A DNA stretch of 64,000 nt, taken from positions 62,001 to 126,000 of the forward strand of contig MPUH01000026.1 of the NCBI GenBank assembly GCA_001970955.1. Reading direction: 5' to 3'. Shown piece by piece: positions 51,557 to 62,113 of the stretch. Source of the stretch: Stentor coeruleus. Lineage: Eukaryota > Ciliophora > Heterotrichea > Heterotrichida > Stentoridae. A program made the position numbers and the translations under genes. The notes beneath the pieces are model-generated. The model saw nothing but the letters and a program-made list of their open reading frames with translations. It was not told the DNA's origin and searched no databases. Each line of letters opens with the position of its first letter. Position 1 is the first letter of the stretch.

Positions 51557-52375
51557 ATGGAGTCATCTAAAAAGGTTGAAATATTTGATGTAGCAAAAAG
51601 AGTCTTCAAAGAGTCATACCACAACTTTCTAACTTTGTGGATTGATTCTGCAAAGCCCGATGAAATCAAAGGTCTAAAAGTTATAAACAGCGTAATCAAG
51701 CATAAAGGCAAAAAAAAATTCCGACCCCTTAACAATCCAACATTCTATATCCCTACAAATGAAGAAGAAATCAGACAAAGGACCATGACATCATTTTATA
51801 AAAACGACTTTTGTAGTGAATCTCATCAAACCCCAACAAGACCTCATCTTCTTGAGCATCAAAAACTCAGTGAAATCAAATATTCTGAAATATTGACAAG
51901 AGAAGCTTTAATTTACTTAGAAAACTGGCTAGCTTTAAAAGACAGTCAATGTTATTTACATTATATGCTTTCATGTTTAAAAGGCATGTATTCTGTTATA
52001 ACTATTCATAAACCATCATTGATTACTATTAACAGACAAGATTATGAAAAATTTAAAATGCAGCCTGTGTTGAAATATAGGCAAATTTATAATAAAACAC
52101 CTCAGAGGGAGACTATTAAACCTGAAATACGGTTAAAAGATAGGCCACAGACCAATTCTTGTACACCATTTGGGAATACAACAGGTAAGATTTTTTATGA
52201 ACCTGCTTATTATCAGGATAGGATGAAGAGAATTATGAAAGGATCAGGGGATATATTGAAGTGGACTTATGAAAAGAATGTCTCGAGCTATCAGGATAAC
52301 TTTATGGGTAAAACCCTTTCTAATATGGTTGCTAAACCTTTCAAGTCTTCGGTTGTAGTAAAGTTATTACCTTAA
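51557..52375 (+). CDS. Conserved-looking protein of unknown function, 272 aa
   Basis: This uninterrupted frame runs from ATG to TAA. It is Lys/Tyr/Ile-rich with an early helical part (KKVEIFDVAKRVFKESYHNF), a middle with LTREALIYLENWLALKDSQC that could be a helical bundle, and a Tyr/Pro-containing tail (CTPFGNTTGKIFYEPAYYQD). There is no signal peptide or TM helix. No family is recognised. It is divergent from the phosphoesterase gene and convergent with the BEACH gene. Confidence 0.65.
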   Translation: MESSKKVEIFDVAKRVFKESYHNFLTLWIDSAKPDEIKGLKVINSVIKHKGKKKFRPLNNPTFYIPTNEEEIRQRTMTSFYKNDFCSESHQTPTRPHLLEHQKLSEIKYSEILTREALIYLENWLALKDSQCYLHYMLSCLKGMYSVITIHKPSLITINRQDYEKFKMQPVLKYRQIYNKTPQRETIKPEIRLKDRPQTNSCTPFGNTTGKIFYEPAYYQDRMKRIMKGSGDILKWTYEKNVSSYQDNFMGKTLSNMVAKPFKSSVVVKLLP

Positions 52376-52613
52376 TAAAGTATAAGAAATTATGATAAAA
52401 GATTGGAAGGATTTTTTTTTGGATAAGGTTATGATGCTTTTTTCGATGGGAAATAATGGAAAAATATTTGAGGTTTATGGATATGCTTGACAAAACCATT
52501 ACCAAAAAAGACATCTAACTTACAACCATTCCACTAAACTAAATCCCAAAATCCGCAAAATCCACAAACAACACCAATAAAAACATCTTAAAAATTAAAT
52601 AAATCATATATAA

Positions 52614-55600
52614 TTAACTTTTCATAACATAAAACCTATAATCCTCATCACTTCTAGTCAAAAAGAACAGCAAGTCTAAATTTGAACTATAAATAACTTC
52701 TTGAATCAAATCTAAATCTTCTTTTATAAAACAAACATAAGGGCTATTACAAAGAGCATCAGTTCTGTAAACCTTATTATCATTAACGAACACTAGTAAA
52801 TCTTTAATTAACGCTGCTGACTTGCCTGATTTTTCAAAACTATCACGTATGTATATTGTTTTATTTATATAAAAAAAGCTAAATGAAGTATCAGATTCAG
52901 CAACAATCACACCAAGATCATTACAATAAATTGATGTACATTCTATTGATATTCGATTAAAAATATATCCTGATTTATAATCATGTAAAAGAATTATATC
53001 TGAAGAGCAGCTGACTATTAACTGTAAAACTTCGATATAACATATAGATATAATTGGTGAATAATGCCCAACAAGATCTGTCACTGTATCTAAATTTTTA
53101 TACAAGTAAAGTGATGAGTCTGAGCTTCCAATTACCAATAAACACCCCCCAAGCATTGCAGAAATCCTAGCTTTTAATGGTTTGATTATTTTATAAACTT
53201 CCCCATTTATTGTGTGCAAATAGATTGAAAAATCTTCATATCCCCCAGTAACTAAATACTCATCCTTATATATTCCAACTTTCATATCTTCTTCTATCAT
53301 AGTAGGTACATCTTTTATATACATATCCTTATTCCCATAAGCATCCCCATCTCCTTTTTTCTTAGTATCAAATGCTGTTTTTGCATTAATCTTTGTAACT
53401 TTAATATCTTGTTTTTCTATACAAACTAAAATAATAAGTGAAGTTGTTGTCACAATAAAAAACTTATTCTTTGATTTATAAACAGTATATTTGATAATAT
53501 TAACATTATTGTTCATTATATCATAATCAAGAGATGTTTTTGTTGAACAAAATTCTTTTGAAGGATGAGGATTATCAAAGATTTTTATTGGAGTTTGGCC
53601 AAAATGCACTACTTGACTGACAAGTGGAAAGTGAATATTAGCAGGATTGAGTTTAATGATTCTTTTAAATGTATCTTCATATGTTACAGGATGAAAAAGG
53701 TTATAATGACTTAATGCTTTAGCTCCACGTTGTTTACAGCCGAAAATCAAGTCGATCCAGGAGCCAATTTTCTGACTTACATATTCAGATTCAAGAGCAG
53801 ATTGATGGATTCTTATAAATTTTAAAGGTGATTGGCATGCCCAATCAGGTAGTTCAACATTATCGACCATAACTTTATTTTGACGAGTTCCAAACATTTC
53901 TTTGTTAACATTGACGAACATATCTGGTAAGTAAAAATGTTCAGGAATAAGTTCTTTACAATCACCATAAAAAGATTGGCATGATTCCCATGAGTTTTTT
54001 ATTGATATGTAAAGTCTGTCTGGGACATCAAAGCATCCACCTTGTAAAGACATTGATTGACGTGTAAATGGTTCTATACGGACAAGGTAGTGGAGGATTA
54101 TCCCACCATTTGAGTAGTGAGAGCCATGATGATATGGAGCAGCTTCTTCTTGTCGAGAAATTTCGAATTTTCTACTACAATTATCTTGTCCTTTTTTGTC
54201 TGTAGCTCCAATAGGCATTTCTAATTCTCGATAATTGGATTTATCTTCTAAGTTAATTTCTTTTTCAGTGTAGTTTTTGAGAATCCATGGGAAAACTGGG
54301 TATTGACTAAGATCATTATAAGACCTTCCTGCAAATTTATTAACTATCATCAAATAGTCAAAATTACTAATCTCTCCATTTTTCCATTGTTTCTGGTACT
54401 TTTGCAGATTTTTCATTGTCAAAATTTTAGCACCAGATTTATCGTAGGTTCTTAATTTATTCCAAGCTTTCTTAAAATCATGTTCAGTAATAAAATTAAT
54501 AAACCTAGATTTGCCTGAAGTGAAATAAATTTCTACAGCACAATGCACATGAATAAACCTTCTTCTAACAATTTCTTCAATATCAGCTACTTTCCAAAAT
54601 CTATACCCATCATGCTGTATCTGTGATTCCGGTAGTGAATTTGCTCTAAATTCATTTTTTTTGGTTTCCTCAGAATAAAAATACACATCATTCATTGGTT
54701 TTTTAATATTCTTACTATGAAACACAATTTGGTCATTCTCAAGAGATATTGTCCCATAATAAGATCCATACAAGAAAATCAACTCACATTCTAATTCAAC
54801 TGTACTTACAGACATTATACCTTCTTCTTTATCTAATGGAATATCATCAATATCATTAAGATAATTTGAAGATCTTGTACCTGCTGTATTATCCCCAGTA
54901 TCTCGAACACTATATGATATTTTTCTATTAGTATTCATAAAAAGTATTGAACTTGTTAGTCTTGATACTTTTGAAAACTTTTCAGTCCCTTTAAAAAGAA
55001 ACGGTTTACGGCCAACTGCATCAAAGCGTGATAATGAGAAAAGCTTCTCACTCTCTTTAGTGTCATTGTGATAGATATCCATGTATTTTTTTATAACTCT
55101 TTTAATTCTTTTTTCTTTAAGTGCATCATTTTTATTAGTCTCATTAGTTTGATAATCTTCAACAGGGTTATTATTCTTAAAAATTTTTTTAGGTAAAACT
55201 GTAGGAACATAAAAATAATTAACCAATTTGCTGTATCTATATGAAAGAATGTCAAGTTTAGCTATGGTTAAAATTTTCAGATAAGATATCACACTATGAT
55301 TGTATTTCAGAATACTATTCTTAATGTTTTGATAAAAATCTTTTATTTGCCCAAAATCTATTTCTAGTCGATATCTTTCTATAGGATAGATAATTTTGTT
55401 TTCTTTTTCTTCTATATTTTTTTTCCAGTTTTGTTCATTAGCATCAAGAAAGTTCTTGTTAGAAAGCAGCTTTTTTAAATTTTTAATCAGAGAAAACTTT
55501 TTTTTCATAAAAAATTCAGTGAGTTTTTGTGAAAAATCATTATCGAATTGTGTGCAGGTTTCTAAGATAGACATTGATTCGCAGTAGATATAAAGAGAAA

Positions 55601-58600
55601 AAAGCATATCATCTTTTTTAGATTTTTCTGGGATAAAAGTACATCGTTCAGGGATTTCTTTTTTATCTTCAGTATTTTTGTCATTTTTGTTGTCTTCATC
55701 TGACTGCAGAAATTTCTTCCCATCCTTAATCAACTTCCATTCTTTTTCATCATCTTTAACTTTATTTCCTCTGCATATCTTTTTTAGCCATTCGATGAAA
55801 ATTATTTTTTTCTCAAAGTGCATCAACATAAATATAAACTTGAATATCTGCCGACAAATTCCACCATCACGAAACATTATAGCTTTGTCTCCTGTCATCC
55901 TGCATTTCTCAAAATCTTCAAACTGCATATTCCCAATTTTTGGGAAATTTAAGGATATTTTAGACTTAAAAATATATTTGTTCACAAGTATTTCCACAAT
56001 AGAACTAAAATAATTAAATGTCTCAGTATTTATCCCGATAACAACAAGTAAATCTTCAATAACATTCATTATTTCTATAAAATACATTTGCTTTGATAAA
56101 ATAACTTTCCTTGAATTTTTAGATATCAAAATTTCTTCTATAAGATTTAAATCATACATATAACCTTCTCTTTTACTAAGGAACTCTATAAAAATCCTAA
56201 GCTTAGACAAGTTCTTAAAAGCTTCTATATTCAAAAATATCGACTTAGTAAACTGGACAAATTTATCATAATTTTCATTCTCCTTATGGCTAAAAAATGG
56301 ATATGTCCATCCAGGAAACCCTTCAAAAGCAACAAAAACTTCACAAAACCTCAATTTTTCCATGCTTTTTTTGATTTTATAAAGTACTTCCACAAAACAA
56401 TCAGGGGATTTTATAAACATATTATGTAAATCCGCAGTTATCAACCCAAGAAAATTCTTATAATAACCCCCATCACCTATCAAAGAATGTGTTTTTGATT
56501 TTGACTGCTCAACTCTTTTTATAAACTCTCTTAGTTTCCAAGCTTCAACAAAATTAAAAATATCTTCATAAACTTTGATTTTTATTTTGTCAATAAAACA
56601 ATCCTCAAGCGCTGAGTAAATTTTGTTATAAAGTTCAAGTTCTCTTGTGTATTCTGTACGAAAATCGAAAATTCTTTGAAGATTTTTATCGAAGCTACAG
56701 AATTTTATTAAGTTTAGAAACATTCTTAAGCAACAATTGAATATTATATAATCGATTTTCCTGTTTTTAGCAACTGCTTTTTGGAAGATTTTACAGGTTT
56801 CATCAATCAGGTGAATATGTTCATCTGTAGTCCACCCTCGTTTTTTTGTAAGGACTAAAGTGTCAAAAAAATTCGTACATGATTGTTGAATTTCTTCAAT
56901 ATTTGACTCAATGGCTAATTTGTGTATTATTGATATGATTAATTCAATGTTTTTATTTTTGATAAGTATGACTATTTGTTTAGATAAAATTTGGAATATA
57001 TAAGGAAATGCTATTTGCTTAGCAGAAACTTCAATAAAACTTACAAAGAATTTCATAATATCATCTAGATTTGTATATATAGTCCCATTGCTAAACATAA
57101 AGAAAATATTTAATAAATGAGTGATATCAGAGTTTTCTTTAATCCTAGCCCAAAACTGTGAGTTTTCTATAATATTATTCAAAGCTCGAGTTTCTCGGTT
57201 TTTTTCTATAAGTTTCAAAGTGAGATTTGAGAAACTTTCAATCAATTCCTGGGATATATTTTCAATCTGTTCATTCATTAAAAAAAATAAACCTTCATAT
57301 AGATCATCATCAACAGAGCCAACAGTTTCATAATACTCACTATCTATACTTTCACTAATAATTTTTATAAATTCAGAAAAATCAAGGATGTTTTCAGAAT
57401 TTTTTAATATAGGAAGCATGCATTTTAGCCCTCCAACTGCAATAAGAATTTCATAACCATTTAATATTGATGTGAATTCAGGTAGATTTTGAGGTTTATG
57501 AGGATCTTTAAGGTTTCTAAAAGGTAAGCTTAAAGTAAGGGAATCTAAAATCAGCTGGCTTTTGTTAATTTCAGATATGATTTTTTCATGATCTGTAATG
57601 TTTTTAATTATAGCGCAGGTTTCGGCAGAATTAAAAGCAAAAAAGTACTCGAATTTCCCATTAATTACAATTTGCATATCACTCATTTTTTCAAAGATAC
57701 TGTCTAGATCTGGCCATGAAAGCCTATCTTCATAGTCATTAGCTTTAACGAATAATGTTTTTTTATTTTTTTGCCTTCCTCCATAGGATATTATAACATG
57801 CATCCATTGATAAGGTTTAATATAAGCTATATCGTTTCTACTTGTCTCAGTTTCTCTTTCGATATTCATATAAAGTTTTGTGTTACTAGTGTAAATATTA
57901 ACTTGGGTAGTTGAGTCTTTATAAATACTAATGATTTTCTGTTTTTCTTCTATATTTTCAATGAAAAACCTAAAAACAATAGAAAATTCTTTCTTTTCAG
58001 GGCCGATATTCAGTTTTTTCTTATTAAATTGACCTTCTGGGAAAGAAAAATACCGAAGACTTGGGATTTTGGATTGAATAAAACACAATAAAACATGTAA
58101 AATACTGCAGATGCATTTTTTATTAAAAAAACTAAAGCGCAAAAGGTGCTTTAATTCAATTAAACTTATTCTCTCACAGATTATAGGACAGAGTTTATCG
58201 AAAATCAATGGGCTTATAAACATTCTTTCCGATTCAAAGAGTTTTATTCTTAAGCCTGTTTCCATAAATTTACCTTTGATTATAGGTTGATTAGAAGAAA
58301 TTATTGACAGGAAAATTTTTTCATACAATTCTTGGCTTATGTTTTCAGTTAAGAGAATTTCAAAAAGAACGTCTAAGATTTTATTTTTACCTTCATTTTC
58401 ATTATTAAAAGCTAAAAGAAGGTTTTCTAAAACAATTTCATAGTACCAAGTAATATCAAATGCCATATCATTCATAACATTTCTTAGTCTTTTTAAACAA
58501 TCTTGAGGTTTAGTATAGACTTTATTATAGCAAACTGATTTTGCTATGAGTTTAGCTAGACTACAAAGAGGTTTTTCATTTGGCTGATCTTGAGAAAAAT

Positions 58601-59258
58601 TTGCCACACATATTTTGTCAAGAGCTCTTATGACATCTTCATTTCCAGGAAGGGCAAAGAAAAATGAGTATTCGGACAATTCTTCATACAATCTTAAGTA
58701 TTTGGTTTTACTAGAAGATTTACTAATAACTTCGCTAGCTGTCGTAAAAAATTTTGTGACTAAAGTACTTGTTTCATCAGCAAAATTCTGACTCTCTGAG
58801 AAAAGGGGGATTTTTTCACCTAAGTGGCATAAAGTCAGAAGTGTTTCAAAAGAAATTTCTAATACCTCAGAAGACTCAAATGTTTCAATATTAGAAATCA
58901 GGCCAATGACTGAGATTATTAAACCTTTCATTGTTCTTAGGTTAGATTCTTGGAAATTCACTCCTTGAGATGTTAATTCTCTTAGTAAGCGTAGCATAAG
59001 TGATACTTTTTTCCAAGAATTATCACTGACCAAATTTATCCAGTATAAAAGATCAGCTAAGACCCGATTAAGACTGTATTTCGTAGGTTTTGTCTGGGCT
59101 AATTCCCTTAAACATGCTTCTACTACAGTTAGAAAATCGTCAATATTACCTACTTGGTTTTCATATTGTTCCCATCTTGAATAAGTGTCTTTCAAGTGCT
59201 TGAATTCCAACACACTGTTTTTGCTAGTTGCCATATTAAGATTGGTATTATAAATCAT
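52614..59258 (-). CDS. BEACH-domain protein (Neurobeachin/LRBA/LYST-type), 2214 aa
   Basis: One uninterrupted frame. Residues about 1-400 are helical (armadillo-like). A ConA-like lectin/LamG fold lies near 424-555 (FSIVFRFFIENIEE, YIKPYQWMHVIISYGG). A PH-BEACH domain lies near 1490-1600. The BEACH domain itself is about 1610-1860, with NFDYLMIVNKFAGRSYNDLS, QYPVFPWIL, FDVPDRLY and WIDLIFGCKQRGAKA. The last 290 residues contain divergent WD40-like repeats. Such proteins act in vesicle and lysosome-related membrane traffic. A second ATG at codon 9 (MATSKNSVLEF) is an equally good start. At 2214 aa it is shorter than LYST but has the full layout. The stop is TAA. Confidence 0.93.
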   Translation of the reverse strand: MIYNTNLNMATSKNSVLEFKHLKDTYSRWEQYENQVGNIDDFLTVVEACLRELAQTKPTKYSLNRVLADLLYWINLVSDNSWKKVSLMLRLLRELTSQGVNFQESNLRTMKGLIISVIGLISNIETFESSEVLEISFETLLTLCHLGEKIPLFSESQNFADETSTLVTKFFTTASEVISKSSSKTKYLRLYEELSEYSFFFALPGNEDVIRALDKICVANFSQDQPNEKPLCSLAKLIAKSVCYNKVYTKPQDCLKRLRNVMNDMAFDITWYYEIVLENLLLAFNNENEGKNKILDVLFEILLTENISQELYEKIFLSIISSNQPIIKGKFMETGLRIKLFESERMFISPLIFDKLCPIICERISLIELKHLLRFSFFNKKCICSILHVLLCFIQSKIPSLRYFSFPEGQFNKKKLNIGPEKKEFSIVFRFFIENIEEKQKIISIYKDSTTQVNIYTSNTKLYMNIERETETSRNDIAYIKPYQWMHVIISYGGRQKNKKTLFVKANDYEDRLSWPDLDSIFEKMSDMQIVINGKFEYFFAFNSAETCAIIKNITDHEKIISEINKSQLILDSLTLSLPFRNLKDPHKPQNLPEFTSILNGYEILIAVGGLKCMLPILKNSENILDFSEFIKIISESIDSEYYETVGSVDDDLYEGLFFLMNEQIENISQELIESFSNLTLKLIEKNRETRALNNIIENSQFWARIKENSDITHLLNIFFMFSNGTIYTNLDDIMKFFVSFIEVSAKQIAFPYIFQILSKQIVILIKNKNIELIISIIHKLAIESNIEEIQQSCTNFFDTLVLTKKRGWTTDEHIHLIDETCKIFQKAVAKNRKIDYIIFNCCLRMFLNLIKFCSFDKNLQRIFDFRTEYTRELELYNKIYSALEDCFIDKIKIKVYEDIFNFVEAWKLREFIKRVEQSKSKTHSLIGDGGYYKNFLGLITADLHNMFIKSPDCFVEVLYKIKKSMEKLRFCEVFVAFEGFPGWTYPFFSHKENENYDKFVQFTKSIFLNIEAFKNLSKLRIFIEFLSKREGYMYDLNLIEEILISKNSRKVILSKQMYFIEIMNVIEDLLVVIGINTETFNYFSSIVEILVNKYIFKSKISLNFPKIGNMQFEDFEKCRMTGDKAIMFRDGGICRQIFKFIFMLMHFEKKIIFIEWLKKICRGNKVKDDEKEWKLIKDGKKFLQSDEDNKNDKNTEDKKEIPERCTFIPEKSKKDDMLFSLYIYCESMSILETCTQFDNDFSQKLTEFFMKKKFSLIKNLKKLLSNKNFLDANEQNWKKNIEEKENKIIYPIERYRLEIDFGQIKDFYQNIKNSILKYNHSVISYLKILTIAKLDILSYRYSKLVNYFYVPTVLPKKIFKNNNPVEDYQTNETNKNDALKEKRIKRVIKKYMDIYHNDTKESEKLFSLSRFDAVGRKPFLFKGTEKFSKVSRLTSSILFMNTNRKISYSVRDTGDNTAGTRSSNYLNDIDDIPLDKEEGIMSVSTVELECELIFLYGSYYGTISLENDQIVFHSKNIKKPMNDVYFYSEETKKNEFRANSLPESQIQHDGYRFWKVADIEEIVRRRFIHVHCAVEIYFTSGKSRFINFITEHDFKKAWNKLRTYDKSGAKILTMKNLQKYQKQWKNGEISNFDYLMIVNKFAGRSYNDLSQYPVFPWILKNYTEKEINLEDKSNYRELEMPIGATDKKGQDNCSRKFEISRQEEAAPYHHGSHYSNGGIILHYLVRIEPFTRQSMSLQGGCFDVPDRLYISIKNSWESCQSFYGDCKELIPEHFYLPDMFVNVNKEMFGTRQNKVMVDNVELPDWACQSPLKFIRIHQSALESEYVSQKIGSWIDLIFGCKQRGAKALSHYNLFHPVTYEDTFKRIIKLNPANIHFPLVSQVVHFGQTPIKIFDNPHPSKEFCSTKTSLDYDIMNNNVNIIKYTVYKSKNKFFIVTTTSLIILVCIEKQDIKVTKINAKTAFDTKKKGDGDAYGNKDMYIKDVPTMIEEDMKVGIYKDEYLVTGGYEDFSIYLHTINGEVYKIIKPLKARISAMLGGCLLVIGSSDSSLYLYKNLDTVTDLVGHYSPIISICYIEVLQLIVSCSSDIILLHDYKSGYIFNRISIECTSIYCNDLGVIVAESDTSFSFFYINKTIYIRDSFEKSGKSAALIKDLLVFVNDNKVYRTDALCNSPYVCFIKEDLDLIQEVIYSSNLDLLFFLTRSDEDYRFYVMKS

Positions 59259-60888
59259 TGAAATTCTTCTGGATAAATATTTTCTGCTGAAAATGCCTTA
59301 GTGTATATAATAAACTCTTAAAATGGAGAAGAATATTATATGATAAACTTTTTATAATAAGAAATATTGTGTGGAAAAACTTTGTTTATATAAATATAAG
59401 AGGATGAATAAAGGAAAAATATTTTAGATTTTTTTGTAGTAATAATTGTGATTTAGACTTTTTAGAAGAGGTTTAGATTAGTTTTTAATGAATTATTTGG
59501 TATAAAAGTTGAAATTTTATTGTAGTATGGCTGATTGGATCTAAAAAAGAAATAAATAGAACTTCGATAAGGAAGAAAGCATCGTTTGGTAATATTGATA
59601 GGATTAGTTTTGTTAAAATTACTATAGGATGTGTATTTGGTAATGATGCTTGTAGATGAAATTATGTTTTTATTTGTTTAGCTGACATAAAATGTTAGGC
59701 CAGTTATAATTCATAAAAGACTTTTATGATGTTTAGGGCAGCAGATTCACTTTTTTCATAGGTTGTTTGTTATAGTTTTTTTAACTAATAGACTGTTTTC
59801 TAATTAGAAATGTTTATCTAGAGAGATTCTAAATTTTACTACCATAGACATATTTAAAAGGCCTTATGGACAACTATGAAAAATTTAGAAATCGTCATTA
59901 GTTTTATAAGTAATTTTTATATTTGATTATTTTTAATAGTATATTTAGTCTAGTAATTGGATATTTTATACAGAAGGTTTTAATTTATTATTTTAATACT
60001 ATGATTTTTTTAGATAAGAAAAACTTAGGGCTCTTATATTTTAATGCATATAATTATTTTTATATTGATAAGGATGGTATTAGATTTAATATATATGTAA
60101 ACGATAATTTTTTTAAGCCTTGTTTTGTTTTTTATTATAGAAAGATTTTAGGTAAGGCATTAAAAATTCTTTTGAGATTTAAACTGGTAGTATAACTAGT
60201 ATTTTAAATTTTTAATAAGATATTTATAAACTTACTGATATATTTTATATCAGCATAAACTTGCTGGTGGCTGTCAATATCATAAACACAATATATGCTA
60301 TTCACTGGAATATTATAATTATAAACTTTCTATATTCATCAAAATGCACATTATACCTTTAAATTTACTATATTTACTTCTTCAGTATATATTACTCATT
60401 ATCCAACTTTACTTATCTCAAAAGTTCCTCATATATTTTTCTTTTACCTCCTCTCTTCATACTCCAATTCTTTCTTCTCAAAAAATCTTTTTTTTCTACT
60501 TAAATCCTATAATTTATATAATTTTCATAATTGTTTAAAAAATGAGGAAAATAAGTATATTGACTTGTAATTATTTCAATATAATCTTGAGTTTTTAAAT
60601 AAGAATATCTTAGCTTCATGTGGTTTTTTTATAATAATAAAGTATTTAACAATTTTAAAATTGAAGAATTTGCTTCGTATTTATAAAGGTTATTTGTAAA
60701 ATATAGGATATGATATGCTTTAGGAAAATTTGAAGCTAATGAATTATTGCTCATAATATATTTATTATTAAATTTGAGTTATTTAAAATATACTTGTAAG
60801 AGCATTAAGATTTATATATAATACTTAAAAACTATTTGTGATTTGTAATTTTTTAGTTGAATATTTAAGATAAGCAAAATAATTAGCA
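59259..60888. other. Intergenic region, AT-rich
   Basis: This 1.6-kb stretch separates the BEACH gene (5' side) from another minus gene (3' side). 59259-59720 is C-poor on the + strand. A weakly open frame from TTG at 59923 to 60195 and a hydrophobic ORF at 60344-60538 exist, but both are AT-driven and have no support. No RNA gene is seen. Confidence 0.5.
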
Positions 60889-61842
60889 CTAATTATAAAT
60901 TTCTTCTTTGAGTTTTTTGATTTCCTCTTTGCGTTTGTTATCATAAAACTCAACAATTTGGGTAATTTCTTCGTTCATATTCTTTTTCATCTCATCAACA
61001 ACCAAATTAAGTAACCCACTTCCTTCAGACAGTTCAGAAATTTGTGACTCATAATTCATTTTTGTTTCAAGTATCTTTAGTGCCTTTTCACTAAGGTTTT
61101 GCTCCATAAGTTCTTCAAGCCGTTTCTCGAATTTTTCATTTATTATATCATCAGAAGTAAACAAACTAGACTTAGTACAAGTTGTATCTCCTTCTTCCAT
61201 ATAGCTTTCGTTATTATCAATAATCTGCGACTTTTTGCTAAGTAAACTAAAATTCTGACTTTTCGCATATCTGTTCCTTTTCCTCATAGCAACCCTTTTC
61301 TCTAATTCTAAATCCTGTTCCTTAATACTTTCCACAATTTTAACTAAAACACTCTCTGTATTTTCATTAACAGATTTTATCAAATTTAAACAACTACTCC
61401 CATTACTCAGCACATTAGTAAATTGACAAGCTAAATTTTTCCTATCCTCTTCAACTTGTTCTTTTCTAATCTCTAAACCCATTTTCTCATCATTCACTAA
61501 TATTTTTTTCGGACTCAAAGAGCGTTTTCCTGTATTTCCTATTTCTCTACTAAAATCCTTAGTATTATCCTTTTGCAAAATACATAAAATCTCAGGTCTT
61601 AAAAGCATTTTGTGCATACGTTCCTGGAAATCTAGATACTTAGGATTATCCTGCGTTTCATAATGTTCAACAGCTTTAGTATAAAGAGCAATAAGTTCGT
61701 TTATTAGTATCATACTTGGGTTTTTTTCAAGTTCGATTTCCTTTTCTATAATAGAATTTGCCAAGTCTGCTGGGAATTCACAAACGGCTATATGGTGTTT
61801 AGGTTTTTGAAGGAACTGTGTATAAGCTCGACGATGGCTCAT
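60889..61842 (-). CDS. Ciliate helical protein, paralogue of the 16.9-kb gene
   Basis: The product has 317 aa from the ATG at 61842 (MSHRRAYTQF), preferred over the ATG at 61860 because the paralogue starts MSKRIFSPLK. Residues about 30-95 (IEKEIELEKNPSMILINELI, NPKYLDFQERMHKMLLRPE) match the protein at 16946-17692. Most of the C-terminal half is coiled coil (EKRLEELMEQNLSEKALKIL, KKNMNEEITQIVEFYDNKRK). The function is unknown. Two divergent copies in one window suggest a family with several members. The stop is TAG. Confidence 0.7.
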   Translation of the reverse strand: MSHRRAYTQFLQKPKHHIAVCEFPADLANSIIEKEIELEKNPSMILINELIALYTKAVEHYETQDNPKYLDFQERMHKMLLRPEILCILQKDNTKDFSREIGNTGKRSLSPKKILVNDEKMGLEIRKEQVEEDRKNLACQFTNVLSNGSSCLNLIKSVNENTESVLVKIVESIKEQDLELEKRVAMRKRNRYAKSQNFSLLSKKSQIIDNNESYMEEGDTTCTKSSLFTSDDIINEKFEKRLEELMEQNLSEKALKILETKMNYESQISELSEGSGLLNLVVDEMKKNMNEEITQIVEFYDNKRKEEIKKLKEEIYN

Positions 61843-61864
61843 TTCTATTATTTTTATCATTTTG

Positions 61865-62113
61865 ATATATGATTACAGTAAAAAACTAGATAAATGTTTA
61901 TAATAATACTTAATTTATATGATAGTTTTATATTTTCGAATATTTTTAGCCTATTAATTTAACTGTTGCAGAGTTTGCTTTAGTGATGNATATATGATTA
62001 CAGTAAAAAACTAGATAAATGCTTATAATAATACTTAATTTATATGATGGTTTTATATTTTCGAATATTTTTAGCCTATTAATTTAACTGTTGCAGAGTT
62101 TGCTTTAGTGATG
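61865..62113. repeat. 124-bp direct duplication flanking N at 61989
   Basis: Bases 61865-61988 recur as 61990-62113 with two substitutions noticed. It spans intergenic DNA and the 3' end of the ACBP-like gene. Confidence 0.88.

Noticed and set aside
59923-60195. 90-codon ORF starting at TTG
   Set aside because: AT-driven composition with no ATG at its start and no family match; left as intergenic.
60344-60538. 64-codon hydrophobic ORF
   Set aside because: Leu/Ile/Tyr/Phe-only content typical of translated AT-rich DNA.
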